This document shows positions 37,235-44,675 of a stretch of 64,000 bases of DNA, one piece after another (the stretch's first letter is position 1; each line of letters opens with the position of its first letter). The notes under the pieces were generated by a model. It searched no databases, was not told the origin of the DNA, and saw only the letters and a program-made list of their open reading frames with translations. Source of the DNA: Candidatus Protochlamydia sp. (lineage in GTDB: Bacteria; Chlamydiota; Chlamydiia; Chlamydiales; Parachlamydiaceae). The stretch spans positions 155,796 to 219,795 of the forward strand of contig JACDAQ010000026.1 of the NCBI GenBank assembly GCA_013695355.1, read 5' to 3'. Both the position numbers and the translations under genes were made by a program.

Positions 37235-37266
37235 CATTCTAGTTTTTATAAACTGCATTCTAGTTT
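37235..37266. promoter_or_regulatory. Direct-repeat operator candidate between DUF6314 regulator and bioB
   Basis: CATTCTAGTTT occurs at 37235-37245 and again at 37256-37266, exactly 21 bases (two helical turns) apart. TATAAACTGCATTCTAG around the second copy resembles TATAAACTACTTTTAGG near 37330. Such paired sites are typical of dimeric winged-helix regulators. They lie right upstream of the DUF6314 gene in the shared gap with bioB. Confidence 0.5.
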
Positions 37267-37425
37267 AGCTTAAAAAGAGCGCATTTTGCAACTTAATACT
37301 GATTTTTAAACTCACAATCAATTTATATAAACTACTTTTAGGTTTATTATTTTATATTTCTTATTGAAAGCGATATTAATAGAGAGCTAAGCTTATTTAT
37401 TTGATCAATATTATGAGGAGTTTGC

Positions 37426-38391
37426 ATGTTTGTCCGATCTAACTGGTCAATTGAGGAATTGAAAGAGCTGTATGCTTTGCCCCTTTTTGACCTGATCTCT
37501 AAAGCGAACTTTATTCATTCCAAATTTCATCTTCCCTCGGAAGTACAAGTGTGCAGTATCATTTCAATTAAAACAGGGGGATGTCCCGAAGATTGCAAGT
37601 ATTGTGCGCAGTCGTCACGTTATCAAACATCTGTTTCTGCCCAACCGATGATGCATTATGATGGGGTCTTAAGAGATGCAAAAAAAGCTTTGCAGTTCGG
37701 TGCAACCCGCATTTGTCTTTCAGCTGCCTGGAAAGGGGTGCGAGATGGGAAGCAGTTTGACGAAGTGTTGCGCATGATCAAGGGCATAACCGCTTTAGGT
37801 CTTGAAGTTTGTTGTACTCTTGGACAGGTCAATGCCTCTCAGGCTGAACAAATGAAAGAGGCAGGCCTCTATGCGTATAATCACAATATTGATACTTCTG
37901 AAAATTTTTATAAGACAATCATTACAAGCAGGACTTTTCAAGATAGATTATCCACCCTAAACACAGTTCAAAAGGCTAATTTACAAGTTTGCTGCGGAGG
38001 GATATTAGGCTTGGGAGAAACCAGCCTTGACAGGCTGGAGTTCTTGCTCGTTCTCGGCCAGCGTAATCCTCACCCTGCCTCTGTGCCGATTAACCGCTTG
38101 AGTCAAATACCCGGTACGCCCCTTGAGCATCAGCCGGTATTCTCCATTTGGGAAATGGTCCGGATTATTGCTATAGCCAGAATTGTTTTACCTAAAGCGA
38201 TGGTGCGCTTATCTGCAGGCCGGATTGAAATGAGCTATGAAGAGCAGGCCCTCTGTTTTTTAGCGGGGGCCAATTCAATTTTTGCTGGAGAAAAACTTTT
38301 GACAGTTGCAAACACGCCTCTTGATAAAGATGAAGAGATGTTTAAATTGTTGGGCCTACAAAAACGCCCCCCATTCGTAAAGGTAAAATAA
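37426..38391 (+). CDS. bioB: Biotin synthase
   Basis: 321 residues. The radical-SAM motif is CPEDCKYC (C53, C57, C60), and later conserved Cys/Arg of the 2Fe-2S site are in ICLSAAWKG, LEVCCTLGQ and VRLSAGR. GAGGAG precedes the ATG. It inserts sulfur into dethiobiotin. It is the first gene of a tightly packed operon bioB-bioF-bioD-bioA plus a ferritin-like gene, with bioF starting in the stop codon (TAATG). Confidence 0.97.
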   Translation: MFVRSNWSIEELKELYALPLFDLISKANFIHSKFHLPSEVQVCSIISIKTGGCPEDCKYCAQSSRYQTSVSAQPMMHYDGVLRDAKKALQFGATRICLSAAWKGVRDGKQFDEVLRMIKGITALGLEVCCTLGQVNASQAEQMKEAGLYAYNHNIDTSENFYKTIITSRTFQDRLSTLNTVQKANLQVCCGGILGLGETSLDRLEFLLVLGQRNPHPASVPINRLSQIPGTPLEHQPVFSIWEMVRIIAIARIVLPKAMVRLSAGRIEMSYEEQALCFLAGANSIFAGEKLLTVANTPLDKDEEMFKLLGLQKRPPFVKVK

Positions 38392-39467
38392 TGTTTGCTT
38401 TTGAAAAAAAATTGGCTGTCCGGAGAAAAGAGGGCAATTTACGCCGGATGCCAGGCGTGCGTAATGGAATTGACTTTGCTTCAAATGATTATTTAGGGCT
38501 TGCCCGGTCGGCAACGTTAAAAAGAGCTATTGAAATGGAAATAAGCAGGCATTCTCATCTATTGGGATCAACCGGCTCCCGTTTGCTTACCGGGGATACA
38601 CCCTATGCTGAGGAACTAGAAAATCAGATCGCCGCCTTCCATGGCTATGAAGCGGGGCTTCTGTTCAATTGTGGATATATGGCCAATGCTGGAATTTTTT
38701 CTGCGGTGTCTGGCAGCAATGACGCTCTATTTTATGATGCCCATCTCCATGCGTCGGCAAAAGAGGGGATCCGTTTATCCCTAGCCCGGTCTTTTCCGTT
38801 TAGGCATAATGATCCCATTCATCTTGAAAGCCGACTAAAAAACTGTTGTTTGTCGGGAAAGCGCTTTATCTGCATCGAATCAGTTTATTCAACAGATGGA
38901 TCTTTGGCTCCCCTGTCCCTCTATTACTCGCTTGCCAAAAAATTTGATGCCCATTTAATTGTGGATGAGGCACATGCCGTAGGCACTTTCGGAACTCATG
39001 GTCAAGGCTTGGCTTCGCCAGCTGATACCTTTGCTCAAATTACGACCTTTGGGAAAGCTCTGGGAGCTTTTGGAGCCATTGTGCTTGGCAGCTCTCTACT
39101 TAAAGAAGCGCTTATTAATCTTGCTCATTCCTTTATTTATACGACAGCCCTTCCTTTTCATTCCCTGGCAGCCATTAAATGCAGTTATGTACTATTTCCA
39201 AAGCTGGATGTGGCCCGGTTTCATATTTTTAATCTTGCAAAAAATTTTTTTGGCTCAAAAGTGCCTATCCAGGCTTTTGGCATCAGTGGAAGTGAAGCTG
39301 TAAAGGAAGCTTCCAGGAAATTAAATGATAAAGGATTTGATGTGCGGCCTTTGACCAGTCCAACAGTGCAGAAGGGACGCGAGCTTTTACGTGTCTGCTT
39401 GCATAATTTTAATACGGAAAATGAAGTCGCTTCCCTCATCAATGCACTGGAAAAACTGAATGCCTAA
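38391..39467 (+). CDS. bioF: 8-amino-7-oxononanoate synthase
   Basis: 358 residues, slightly short for the family. PLP-enzyme marks are SNDYLGLA, GSTGSRLLTGDTPYAEELE, the aldimine Asp/His region VDEAHAVGTFGTHGQG, and the Schiff-base Lys in TTFGKALGAFGA. It joins pimeloyl-thioester and alanine. Its start overlaps the bioB stop by one base and its end overlaps bioD by eight bases. The pimeloyl donor must come from elsewhere since no bioC, bioH or bioW is in this window. Confidence 0.93.
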   Translation: MFAFEKKLAVRRKEGNLRRMPGVRNGIDFASNDYLGLARSATLKRAIEMEISRHSHLLGSTGSRLLTGDTPYAEELENQIAAFHGYEAGLLFNCGYMANAGIFSAVSGSNDALFYDAHLHASAKEGIRLSLARSFPFRHNDPIHLESRLKNCCLSGKRFICIESVYSTDGSLAPLSLYYSLAKKFDAHLIVDEAHAVGTFGTHGQGLASPADTFAQITTFGKALGAFGAIVLGSSLLKEALINLAHSFIYTTALPFHSLAAIKCSYVLFPKLDVARFHIFNLAKNFFGSKVPIQAFGISGSEAVKEASRKLNDKGFDVRPLTSPTVQKGRELLRVCLHNFNTENEVASLINALEKLNA

Positions 39468-40086
39468 AATTATAATTGCCGGGACAGGCACTGATGCGGG
39501 CAAGACCCTTGCAGCTGCTGTTTTAACCGTATGTCTTAAAGGAGATTATTGGAAGCCGGTCCAATGCGGTCCCGAAGAGGAATCTGATTCAACCAGAGTA
39601 AAGCAATTGATTGATAGTTCCCATCGTATCCATTTACCCGCTTTTGCCTTTGAAAGGGCTGTCTCTCCGCACTATGCAGCACGTTTGGAAAGCACTTTGA
39701 TTCGTCCTGCTGAAATTATACCTCCTCAAACCAAATGTCCGCTGATCATAGAAAGTGTTGGCGGAGTTTTAGTGCCTCTGACCGATCAAATCCTGACTAT
39801 AGATCTATTTAAAACCTGGGCAGCCCGATGGGTCATCGTATCAAGGCATTATATTGGGAGTATCAACCATACCCTGCTCACGATCGAAGCATTAAAGCGG
39901 CATCAAATTACAATTGGCGGAATCCTTTTTAATGGCGAGCCAAATGCAGATACCGAAAATGTTATTCTGCATCATTCAAGACTGCCCCTTTTGGGAAGAC
40001 TGTTGCCAGAGCCTTATTTTAGCCCCCAAACCATTTTAAATTATGCGGAACAATGGAAACAGCAAGCGGTTCGCTTACTCCTTTAA
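39460..40086 (+). CDS. bioD: Dethiobiotin synthetase
   Basis: 208 residues. The P-loop IIIAGTGTDAGKTLAA is at residues 4-18, matching the GTDTxxGKT pattern of BioD. KPVQCGPEEESDS follows and the central IIESVGGVLVPL is present. It closes the ureido ring of biotin using CO2 and ATP. The 3' end overlaps bioA by 34 bases, an unusually long overlap that indicates tight coupling. Confidence 0.93.
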   Translation: MPKIIIAGTGTDAGKTLAAAVLTVCLKGDYWKPVQCGPEEESDSTRVKQLIDSSHRIHLPAFAFERAVSPHYAARLESTLIRPAEIIPPQTKCPLIIESVGGVLVPLTDQILTIDLFKTWAARWVIVSRHYIGSINHTLLTIEALKRHQITIGGILFNGEPNADTENVILHHSRLPLLGRLLPEPYFSPQTILNYAEQWKQQAVRLLL

Positions 40087-41348
40087 GTCAAAAAGATCGA
40101 GACTGCATCTGGCATCCTTTTACGCAAATGCAAACGGCATACCCTCCTATTCCCATTGTCAGAGGGAAAGGGGTCTATCTTTACTGCGAAAAAGGGAAGA
40201 GCTATTTAGACGGGATCTCTTCATGGTGGGTGAACCTGCATGGGCATGGGCATCCCTATATCATTGAAAAGATCAAAGCGCAGGCTGAGGTTTTGGAACA
40301 TGTTATATTTGCCGATTTCACGCATGCCTCGGCAGTTAGCCTAGCTGAAAGATTGCTTGCCCTCCTTAAGGGAGGGATGTCAAAAATTTTCTATTCGGAT
40401 AATGGCTCTACGGCAGTTGAGGCCGCTCTCAAAATTGCTTTGCAGTATTGGCATAATCAAAGTATCCCTAGATCAAAAGTGGTTTGCTTTAAAAAGGGCT
40501 ATCACGGGGACACTTTCGGGGCGATGTCAGCCGCCGGAAAAAATGAGTTTAACGTTCCTTTTTGGAAGCATCTTTTTGATGTCGAGCCGATCGATCCGCC
40601 ACTGAAAGGAGAGGAGGGGAGGTCTTTGGCCCAGCTTCAAGCAATATTAGTAAAGGAAAAGGCTGCCTGCTTTATATTTGAACCATTAATTTTAGGGGCG
40701 GGGGGGATGGTTGTTTATCCAGCCGTAGGGCTTAATGCTTTGCTCGAATGCTGCCGTCAAAACCATGTTTTAACCATTGCGGATGAAGTCATGACTGGAT
40801 TCGGTCGTACCGGAACTCTTTTTGCCACTGAACGATTGAACGTTAAGCCCGATCTCATCTGCCTTTCCAAGGGCTTAACAGGAGGTTTTCTTCCATTAGG
40901 AGCGACAGCCTGCACAGAACAAATTTTTAATGCGTTTTTGGGCGAAAATCTCAATAAAGCGTTTTTACATGGACACTCATATACAGCTAACCCCTTGGCT
41001 TGCAGCAGTGCCCTTGCTAGCCTGGACCTGCTTTTAGATAAAAAATGCTATATACAACGTGAGATGATCGAAGCCAGCCATCATGCTTTTTGCCAGGTTT
41101 GGCATACCCATCCTAGACTCGCTCGCTGCGAAACGCTTGGCACCATTTTAGTGCTTGAATACAGGTCGGAAAAGTCTACTTACTTTCAACCTCTGCGTAA
41201 CCGCTTGTATCAGTTCTTTCTAAATCGAGGAATATTACTTCGGCCCTTAGGTAATGTCCTGTATATTTTGCCTCCTTATTGCATACAAGGTGATGAACTT
41301 GCTTTGATATATGAATCTATTATTTACACCCTGGAGAAAGAATGGTAA
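40053..41348 (+). CDS. bioA: Adenosylmethionine-8-amino-7-oxononanoate aminotransferase
   Basis: 431 residues, normal for BioA. The N-terminal WHPFTQMQ and GISSWWVNLHGHGHP are specific for BioA. PLP contacts are SDNGSTAVEAALKIA, ADEVMTGFGRTG and the Schiff-base Lys in CLSKGLTGGFLPLGA. It uses SAM as amino donor to make 7,8-diaminononanoate. The ATG lies within bioD, and its 3' end overlaps the ferritin-like gene by seven bases. Confidence 0.95.
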   Translation: METASGSLTPLSQKDRDCIWHPFTQMQTAYPPIPIVRGKGVYLYCEKGKSYLDGISSWWVNLHGHGHPYIIEKIKAQAEVLEHVIFADFTHASAVSLAERLLALLKGGMSKIFYSDNGSTAVEAALKIALQYWHNQSIPRSKVVCFKKGYHGDTFGAMSAAGKNEFNVPFWKHLFDVEPIDPPLKGEEGRSLAQLQAILVKEKAACFIFEPLILGAGGMVVYPAVGLNALLECCRQNHVLTIADEVMTGFGRTGTLFATERLNVKPDLICLSKGLTGGFLPLGATACTEQIFNAFLGENLNKAFLHGHSYTANPLACSSALASLDLLLDKKCYIQREMIEASHHAFCQVWHTHPRLARCETLGTILVLEYRSEKSTYFQPLRNRLYQFFLNRGILLRPLGNVLYILPPYCIQGDELALIYESIIYTLEKEW

Positions 41349-41980
41349 GCGCATTTGTCTCATATGAAACTAAAATTAGAAAAATTCTTAATGTAATTGT
41401 CAGTTCAACGGAATTGCATGCCAAGTGGCTTAATACACTTTCTTATCTTGAAAATTGCGGGGCCCGCAAAATTGCAGCATGCGAACATCCAGCTCTTGTC
41501 AAAGAAGAGATGCTTAAACATGCAGCAGAGGAGTTTCGGCATGCCCACCATTTAAAACGACAAATTGAAAAAATTACATTAGCTAAAATGGAAACCTATG
41601 CACTTCCATGGTTATTGGGAGGAACAGCTTCACTTCATTATTTAAGAGCTTTGGACATTCGTGCTTCACGCTATTTGCAAGAAGCTGGATATTTTAGTAC
41701 TGATTTAAGGGAAGCTGCCTACTTCCTGGTAACCTATGCAATTGAATGCCGGGCGGATGAGCTTTACCTGATCTATGATGATGTGTTGCGGCAGGCCAAG
41801 TCGCGTGTGGGGGTGAAATCAATTTTGCTTGAGGAAAAGGAACACCTTAATGAAATGAGGGAAGGACTTCAACAGCTCCCTTCTGGGATGGTCCATGCCA
41901 ATAAAATTTGTTCAATTGAAAGTGAATTATGTGAAAAATGGCTATTTGTTTTAAAAAGTAAATTAAAATGTATTAATTAA
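41342..41980 (+). CDS. Ferritin-like diiron-type protein in the biotin operon
   Basis: 212 residues, all helical, no signal peptide. Ligand-like residues are spaced as in a four-helix diiron site: Glu37; Glu64-Phe-Arg-His67 (ExxH); Glu135; and Glu165-Lys-Glu-His168 (ExxH). So it probably binds two metals and may activate oxygen. It is the last gene of the bioBFDA operon, overlapping bioA by seven bases, which strongly ties it to biotin synthesis. The pathway here lacks a visible route to pimeloyl-thioester, so an oxidative role in making that precursor is an attractive but unproven idea. It is not like known BioI, BioW, BioC, BioH or BioZ. Confidence 0.8.
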   Translation: MVSAFVSYETKIRKILNVIVSSTELHAKWLNTLSYLENCGARKIAACEHPALVKEEMLKHAAEEFRHAHHLKRQIEKITLAKMETYALPWLLGGTASLHYLRALDIRASRYLQEAGYFSTDLREAAYFLVTYAIECRADELYLIYDDVLRQAKSRVGVKSILLEEKEHLNEMREGLQQLPSGMVHANKICSIESELCEKWLFVLKSKLKCIN

Positions 41981-42040
41981 GATTATGTTGGTAAAAATTT
42001 CTACTATCGAGAAATTTCTTGAATTATATAAAAAGGGACC

Positions 42041-42173
42041 TTAAAGTACATTTTCTTTGGAGGCTTCCCTTAAAATGGTTTTACCAATTTGTCTTGCCTC
42101 CAAAATAAGCAGGGGGCTTACGTTCCGGTCTTTTTGTCCATTCTAAAAACTCTTTTTCAAGGGTTCTCTTCAT
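42041..42173 (-). pseudogene. Frameshifted relic of an AAA/DUF4143-type ATPase
   Basis: From ATG 42173 the minus strand reads MKRTLEKEFLEWTKRPERKP, then a single extra base in a C-run shifts the frame. The other frame continues PLLILEARQIGKTILREASK up to a stop. ARQIGKT is the Walker A of ATPases like the one at 57527-59004 (GPRQVGKT). Only the N-terminal 45 codons remain. The rest of 41981-42364 shows a probable promoter for the following toxin-antitoxin pair. Confidence 0.65.
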
Positions 42174-42314
42174 TTTATCCGATATTTCAGAAGTTTGCAG
42201 AAAACTGGGGGGTTATTTGACACAAAATTGAATAAATGAATACTCTACCAAATCTTCTGTTAATAAATAAATTTTTAAATTTTATTTTAAACGGCCAATT
42301 TAATGTTGCTAATG

Positions 42315-42344
42315 TTAACAAATTTTTGAAAAATGTAATACAAT
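42315..42344 (+). promoter_or_regulatory. Probable promoter of second toxin-antitoxin pair
   Basis: TTAACA at 42315-42320 and TACAAT at 42339-42344 are separated by 18 bases. The strong ribosome binding site AAAGGAGGT lies at 42351-42359. TAATGTT is directly repeated just upstream (42301, 42310). Confidence 0.4.
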
Positions 42345-42364
42345 TAAAAAAAAGGAGGTTGAAA

Positions 42365-42634
42365 ATGGGCGGAAAAACAGTGTCAGCGCGTTTGAATGAA
42401 AAAACCGTTTGGGAACTTGAATTTTTAAAGACATCAATGGGTGACAAAAAAGCAACCGATATTATTGCTGAAGACATTCATTGCCTTTATGAATTTCAAA
42501 ATAAAAAACAGCAAAAAAAGAATCCTTTTGATTTTTTGAAGGAAGCGGGATTTATTGGAACTGTAGAGGGGGAAGAGAGCGATTCTCTTGATTATAAAAA
42601 ATCTGTCACTGCGAGAGTAAAGGGAAAACTATGA
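42365..42634 (+). CDS. Antitoxin, ribbon-helix-helix-like
   Basis: 89 residues from ATG 42365, with AAAGGAGGT five bases upstream; an in-frame ATG at 42236 would add 43 AT-rich residues and is rejected. The N-terminus KTVSARLNEKTVWELEFLKT followed by GDKKATDIIAEDI has the beta-strand plus two helices of ribbon-helix-helix antitoxins. The C-terminus is charged. It overlaps the PIN-domain toxin by four bases (ATGA). Confidence 0.75.
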   Translation: MGGKTVSARLNEKTVWELEFLKTSMGDKKATDIIAEDIHCLYEFQNKKQQKKNPFDFLKEAGFIGTVEGEESDSLDYKKSVTARVKGKL

Positions 42635-43059
42635 AATCTCAATATATAATTATTGATACGGGATTTCTTGTGGCTTTGCATACAAAAAAAGACAAATATT
42701 ACAAAAAAGCTGTAGAGGTTTGGGAACAAATAAAGCATCGTAAATGGATAACTACCTGGCCTGTTATTGTTGAAAGTTGCCATTTTTTTATCCAAAAAGG
42801 GAATACTCAAGCTGTTTTACTTTTATTTAATATTTTGGAGATTGATCTGTTGGAACTATTCCCAATTAATAAACACGATCTTTCCAGTATAAAGACAATG
42901 ATGCTAAAATATAAAGATCTTCCAATGGATCTAGCGGACGCTTCTTTAGTTCTTCTGGCAAATAATTTAAATTATGGGGATATTGTTTCGACGGATCAAA
43001 GAGATTTTAAGACTTATCGCTGGAAAAATCATCATCCTTTTCACAACTTACTTGCTTAA
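42631..43059 (+). CDS. PIN-domain toxin (VapC-like ribonuclease)
   Basis: 142 residues. Metal-site acids are in IIDTGFLVALH (D9), VIVESCHFF, the DLPMDLADASLV segment and VSTDQRDF. It belongs to another PIN subgroup than the one at 564-941. With the upstream small gene it forms a classic toxin-antitoxin pair, translationally coupled. All expected acidic residues are present. It lies directly after the biotin operon region and a decayed ATPase fragment, suggesting an accessory spot. Confidence 0.85.
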   Translation: MKSQYIIIDTGFLVALHTKKDKYYKKAVEVWEQIKHRKWITTWPVIVESCHFFIQKGNTQAVLLLFNILEIDLLELFPINKHDLSSIKTMMLKYKDLPMDLADASLVLLANNLNYGDIVSTDQRDFKTYRWKNHHPFHNLLA

Positions 43060-43064
43060 TCCTA

Positions 43065-43907
43065 TTACTTTTCCCCTTCTTTAATCAATTTTTTCCAATA
43101 TTTTTGCATGGAAGCAGAAAGATAAGGGGTTAATTTATGGTATTTAACCCGCTTGAAATGATAACATTGTGTATCTACAAAAGCCACTCTCCCATCCCTA
43201 GAAATAGGACAATTATCAAGTTTTGCGCAGTCGAACAAACCTAGATCCGTGATTACATTATAAAATGATTTTAAGAGTTTTTTAGTAATAATCTGGCTAC
43301 CCCATAATATCTTATTTGTTTCACTATCATAAATGTCCATATCTTCTTCAACTAAAATGAACATTTTTGGCAGGCCGGGCAAAGGAGCCGGCTCATCAGG
43401 AATCAGATAAAGCCACTTCTTTGGAACTTTTAAAAGCTTTCCGTAATGATGGTCCTCAATAAATTTACAAATTAATTGTGCTCCGATAGCTCTTTTTTTC
43501 CAGAAATAATATTCAGGCTTTCCTGAATGATAGTCCTGAGTGTCAAGGTAAGCTTTGATCACATATCCTTTTAATTCAGGATGGCGAGTGACAATAATCC
43601 CTGTATGGTGCTGGGGTATGGCAGGTGTAAAACCTGCTGCTTCCATCGTTTGAAAATCATAAAAGGCGCGGGAAGCAGAAAAAATTTTATCGAGCAGGTA
43701 TTTAATCGGATGGTCATTTGGAATAATAAAATCTGAGACCTCTTTCCAAACCTGTTCGCTCACATACTGACTGGGGGAGTTATTTTGATTTCCCTGTGCA
43801 GTATTTGAAATTAGAAGCGCTATGCAGAGGAAAAAAGCTGAGACGCAGGAGAGGGTAAGGTGACGAGATTTTGAAAGAATTGTATTGAATAATTTCAATG
43901 CAGGCAT
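43065..43907 (-). CDS. Exported kinase-fold-like protein, unknown function
   Basis: 280 residues. A hydrophobic segment at 18-36 (LSCVSAFFLCIALLISN) is a signal peptide or anchor. The rest resembles a small kinase fold: GYVIKAYLD with Lys118 could be the VAIK lysine, FILVEEDMDIY a hinge, and LDNCPISRDGRVAFVDTQ (230-247) looks like the catalytic loop Asn, beta-hairpin and DFG-type Asp (N232, D245). The classic HRD is not evident. So it might be an atypical kinase or pseudokinase acting outside the cytoplasm. The assignment is by eye and uncertain. Confidence 0.6.
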   Translation of the reverse strand: MPALKLFNTILSKSRHLTLSCVSAFFLCIALLISNTAQGNQNNSPSQYVSEQVWKEVSDFIIPNDHPIKYLLDKIFSASRAFYDFQTMEAAGFTPAIPQHHTGIIVTRHPELKGYVIKAYLDTQDYHSGKPEYYFWKKRAIGAQLICKFIEDHHYGKLLKVPKKWLYLIPDEPAPLPGLPKMFILVEEDMDIYDSETNKILWGSQIITKKLLKSFYNVITDLGLFDCAKLDNCPISRDGRVAFVDTQCYHFKRVKYHKLTPYLSASMQKYWKKLIKEGEK

Positions 43908-43936
43908 TAATCATTTCTCCTTTTGAAGCGTTCTAT

Positions 43937-44524
43937 CTAAAATTCGCTTTCTTTGCAGGTAGGTTTGTGGGCTTTCCAGTCTTTTGTTTGGCATTCTACA
44001 CCGCAGTACAAAGCTTTTTTGCACCGGGAACATTTCTGGAGAATATGTGTGAACTTAGACTTGTCACATCCGGGATTATGGCATCGCGTTTCATCGCTCC
44101 ATTTGTAAAATCGTTCTTCTTTGGATATCTCAACTGTATTTTCTTTTTTGAAGGCATAAATTTCCTTTAACTGCGCACATACTTTATTTGATAAATCAGT
44201 TACGTGATTAAAATCTTGATCTATCTGGTTTTGGATCTGCTTATCCTCAAATTGAGTTTGCTTTTCGGCTGTTTCTCTAATGGGATGATAGTGAGAAAAT
44301 AAATTTTGAATTTTTTCATGATTCATAATGCCAAGCGGGTTATTAGAAGCTAAATCCACCATTTTTTTTTGCGTTGAAATTTGTATTAAAATTGCCTCAT
44401 TTTTTAATTTATAATAAGTAATGGAGTCTCCGTTTCTTTTGGCTTCCTCCATTTGATTTTTATGATTATTCATTTGATCCGCTGCGCCATATCCCCAAGA
44501 ATACATTTCGTTGATCGTTTGCAT
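43937..44524 (-). CDS. MYND zinc-finger protein, probable effector
   Basis: 195 residues. The C-terminal 47 residues form a MYND finger: C-x4-C-x11-C-x2-C-x4-YC-x3-C-x6-H-x3-C (CHNPGC, CSRCKKALYCGVEC, WKAHKPTC). The N-terminal 145 residues are helical and Gln/Asn/Lys-rich with coiled-coil look. MYND fingers are protein-interaction modules of eukaryotes and are rare in bacteria except host-associated ones such as amoeba-infecting Chlamydiae. It likely acts in the host cell (inference). It is in the same direction as the exported kinase-like gene 30 bases downstream. Confidence 0.82.
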   Translation of the reverse strand: MQTINEMYSWGYGAADQMNNHKNQMEEAKRNGDSITYYKLKNEAILIQISTQKKMVDLASNNPLGIMNHEKIQNLFSHYHPIRETAEKQTQFEDKQIQNQIDQDFNHVTDLSNKVCAQLKEIYAFKKENTVEISKEERFYKWSDETRCHNPGCDKSKFTHILQKCSRCKKALYCGVECQTKDWKAHKPTCKESEF

Positions 44525-44675
44525 AAAAGAACTCTCTTTAAAATTTTAAATTAATATCTTCAGTGTTAACTTTTTTGTTGATTCTATCGCAAGTGGGAAA
44601 AATGAATCAATAGATCAATGCGGCTGTTTCACTCCCTAAGAACCTATAGCTTTTGAAAATGTTCTAAAATCCTAT

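Noticed and set aside
42236..42364. Upstream ATG extension of the second antitoxin
   Set aside because: A strong AAAGGAGGT site sits before ATG 42365 and the extension is AT-rich and would cover the promoter.
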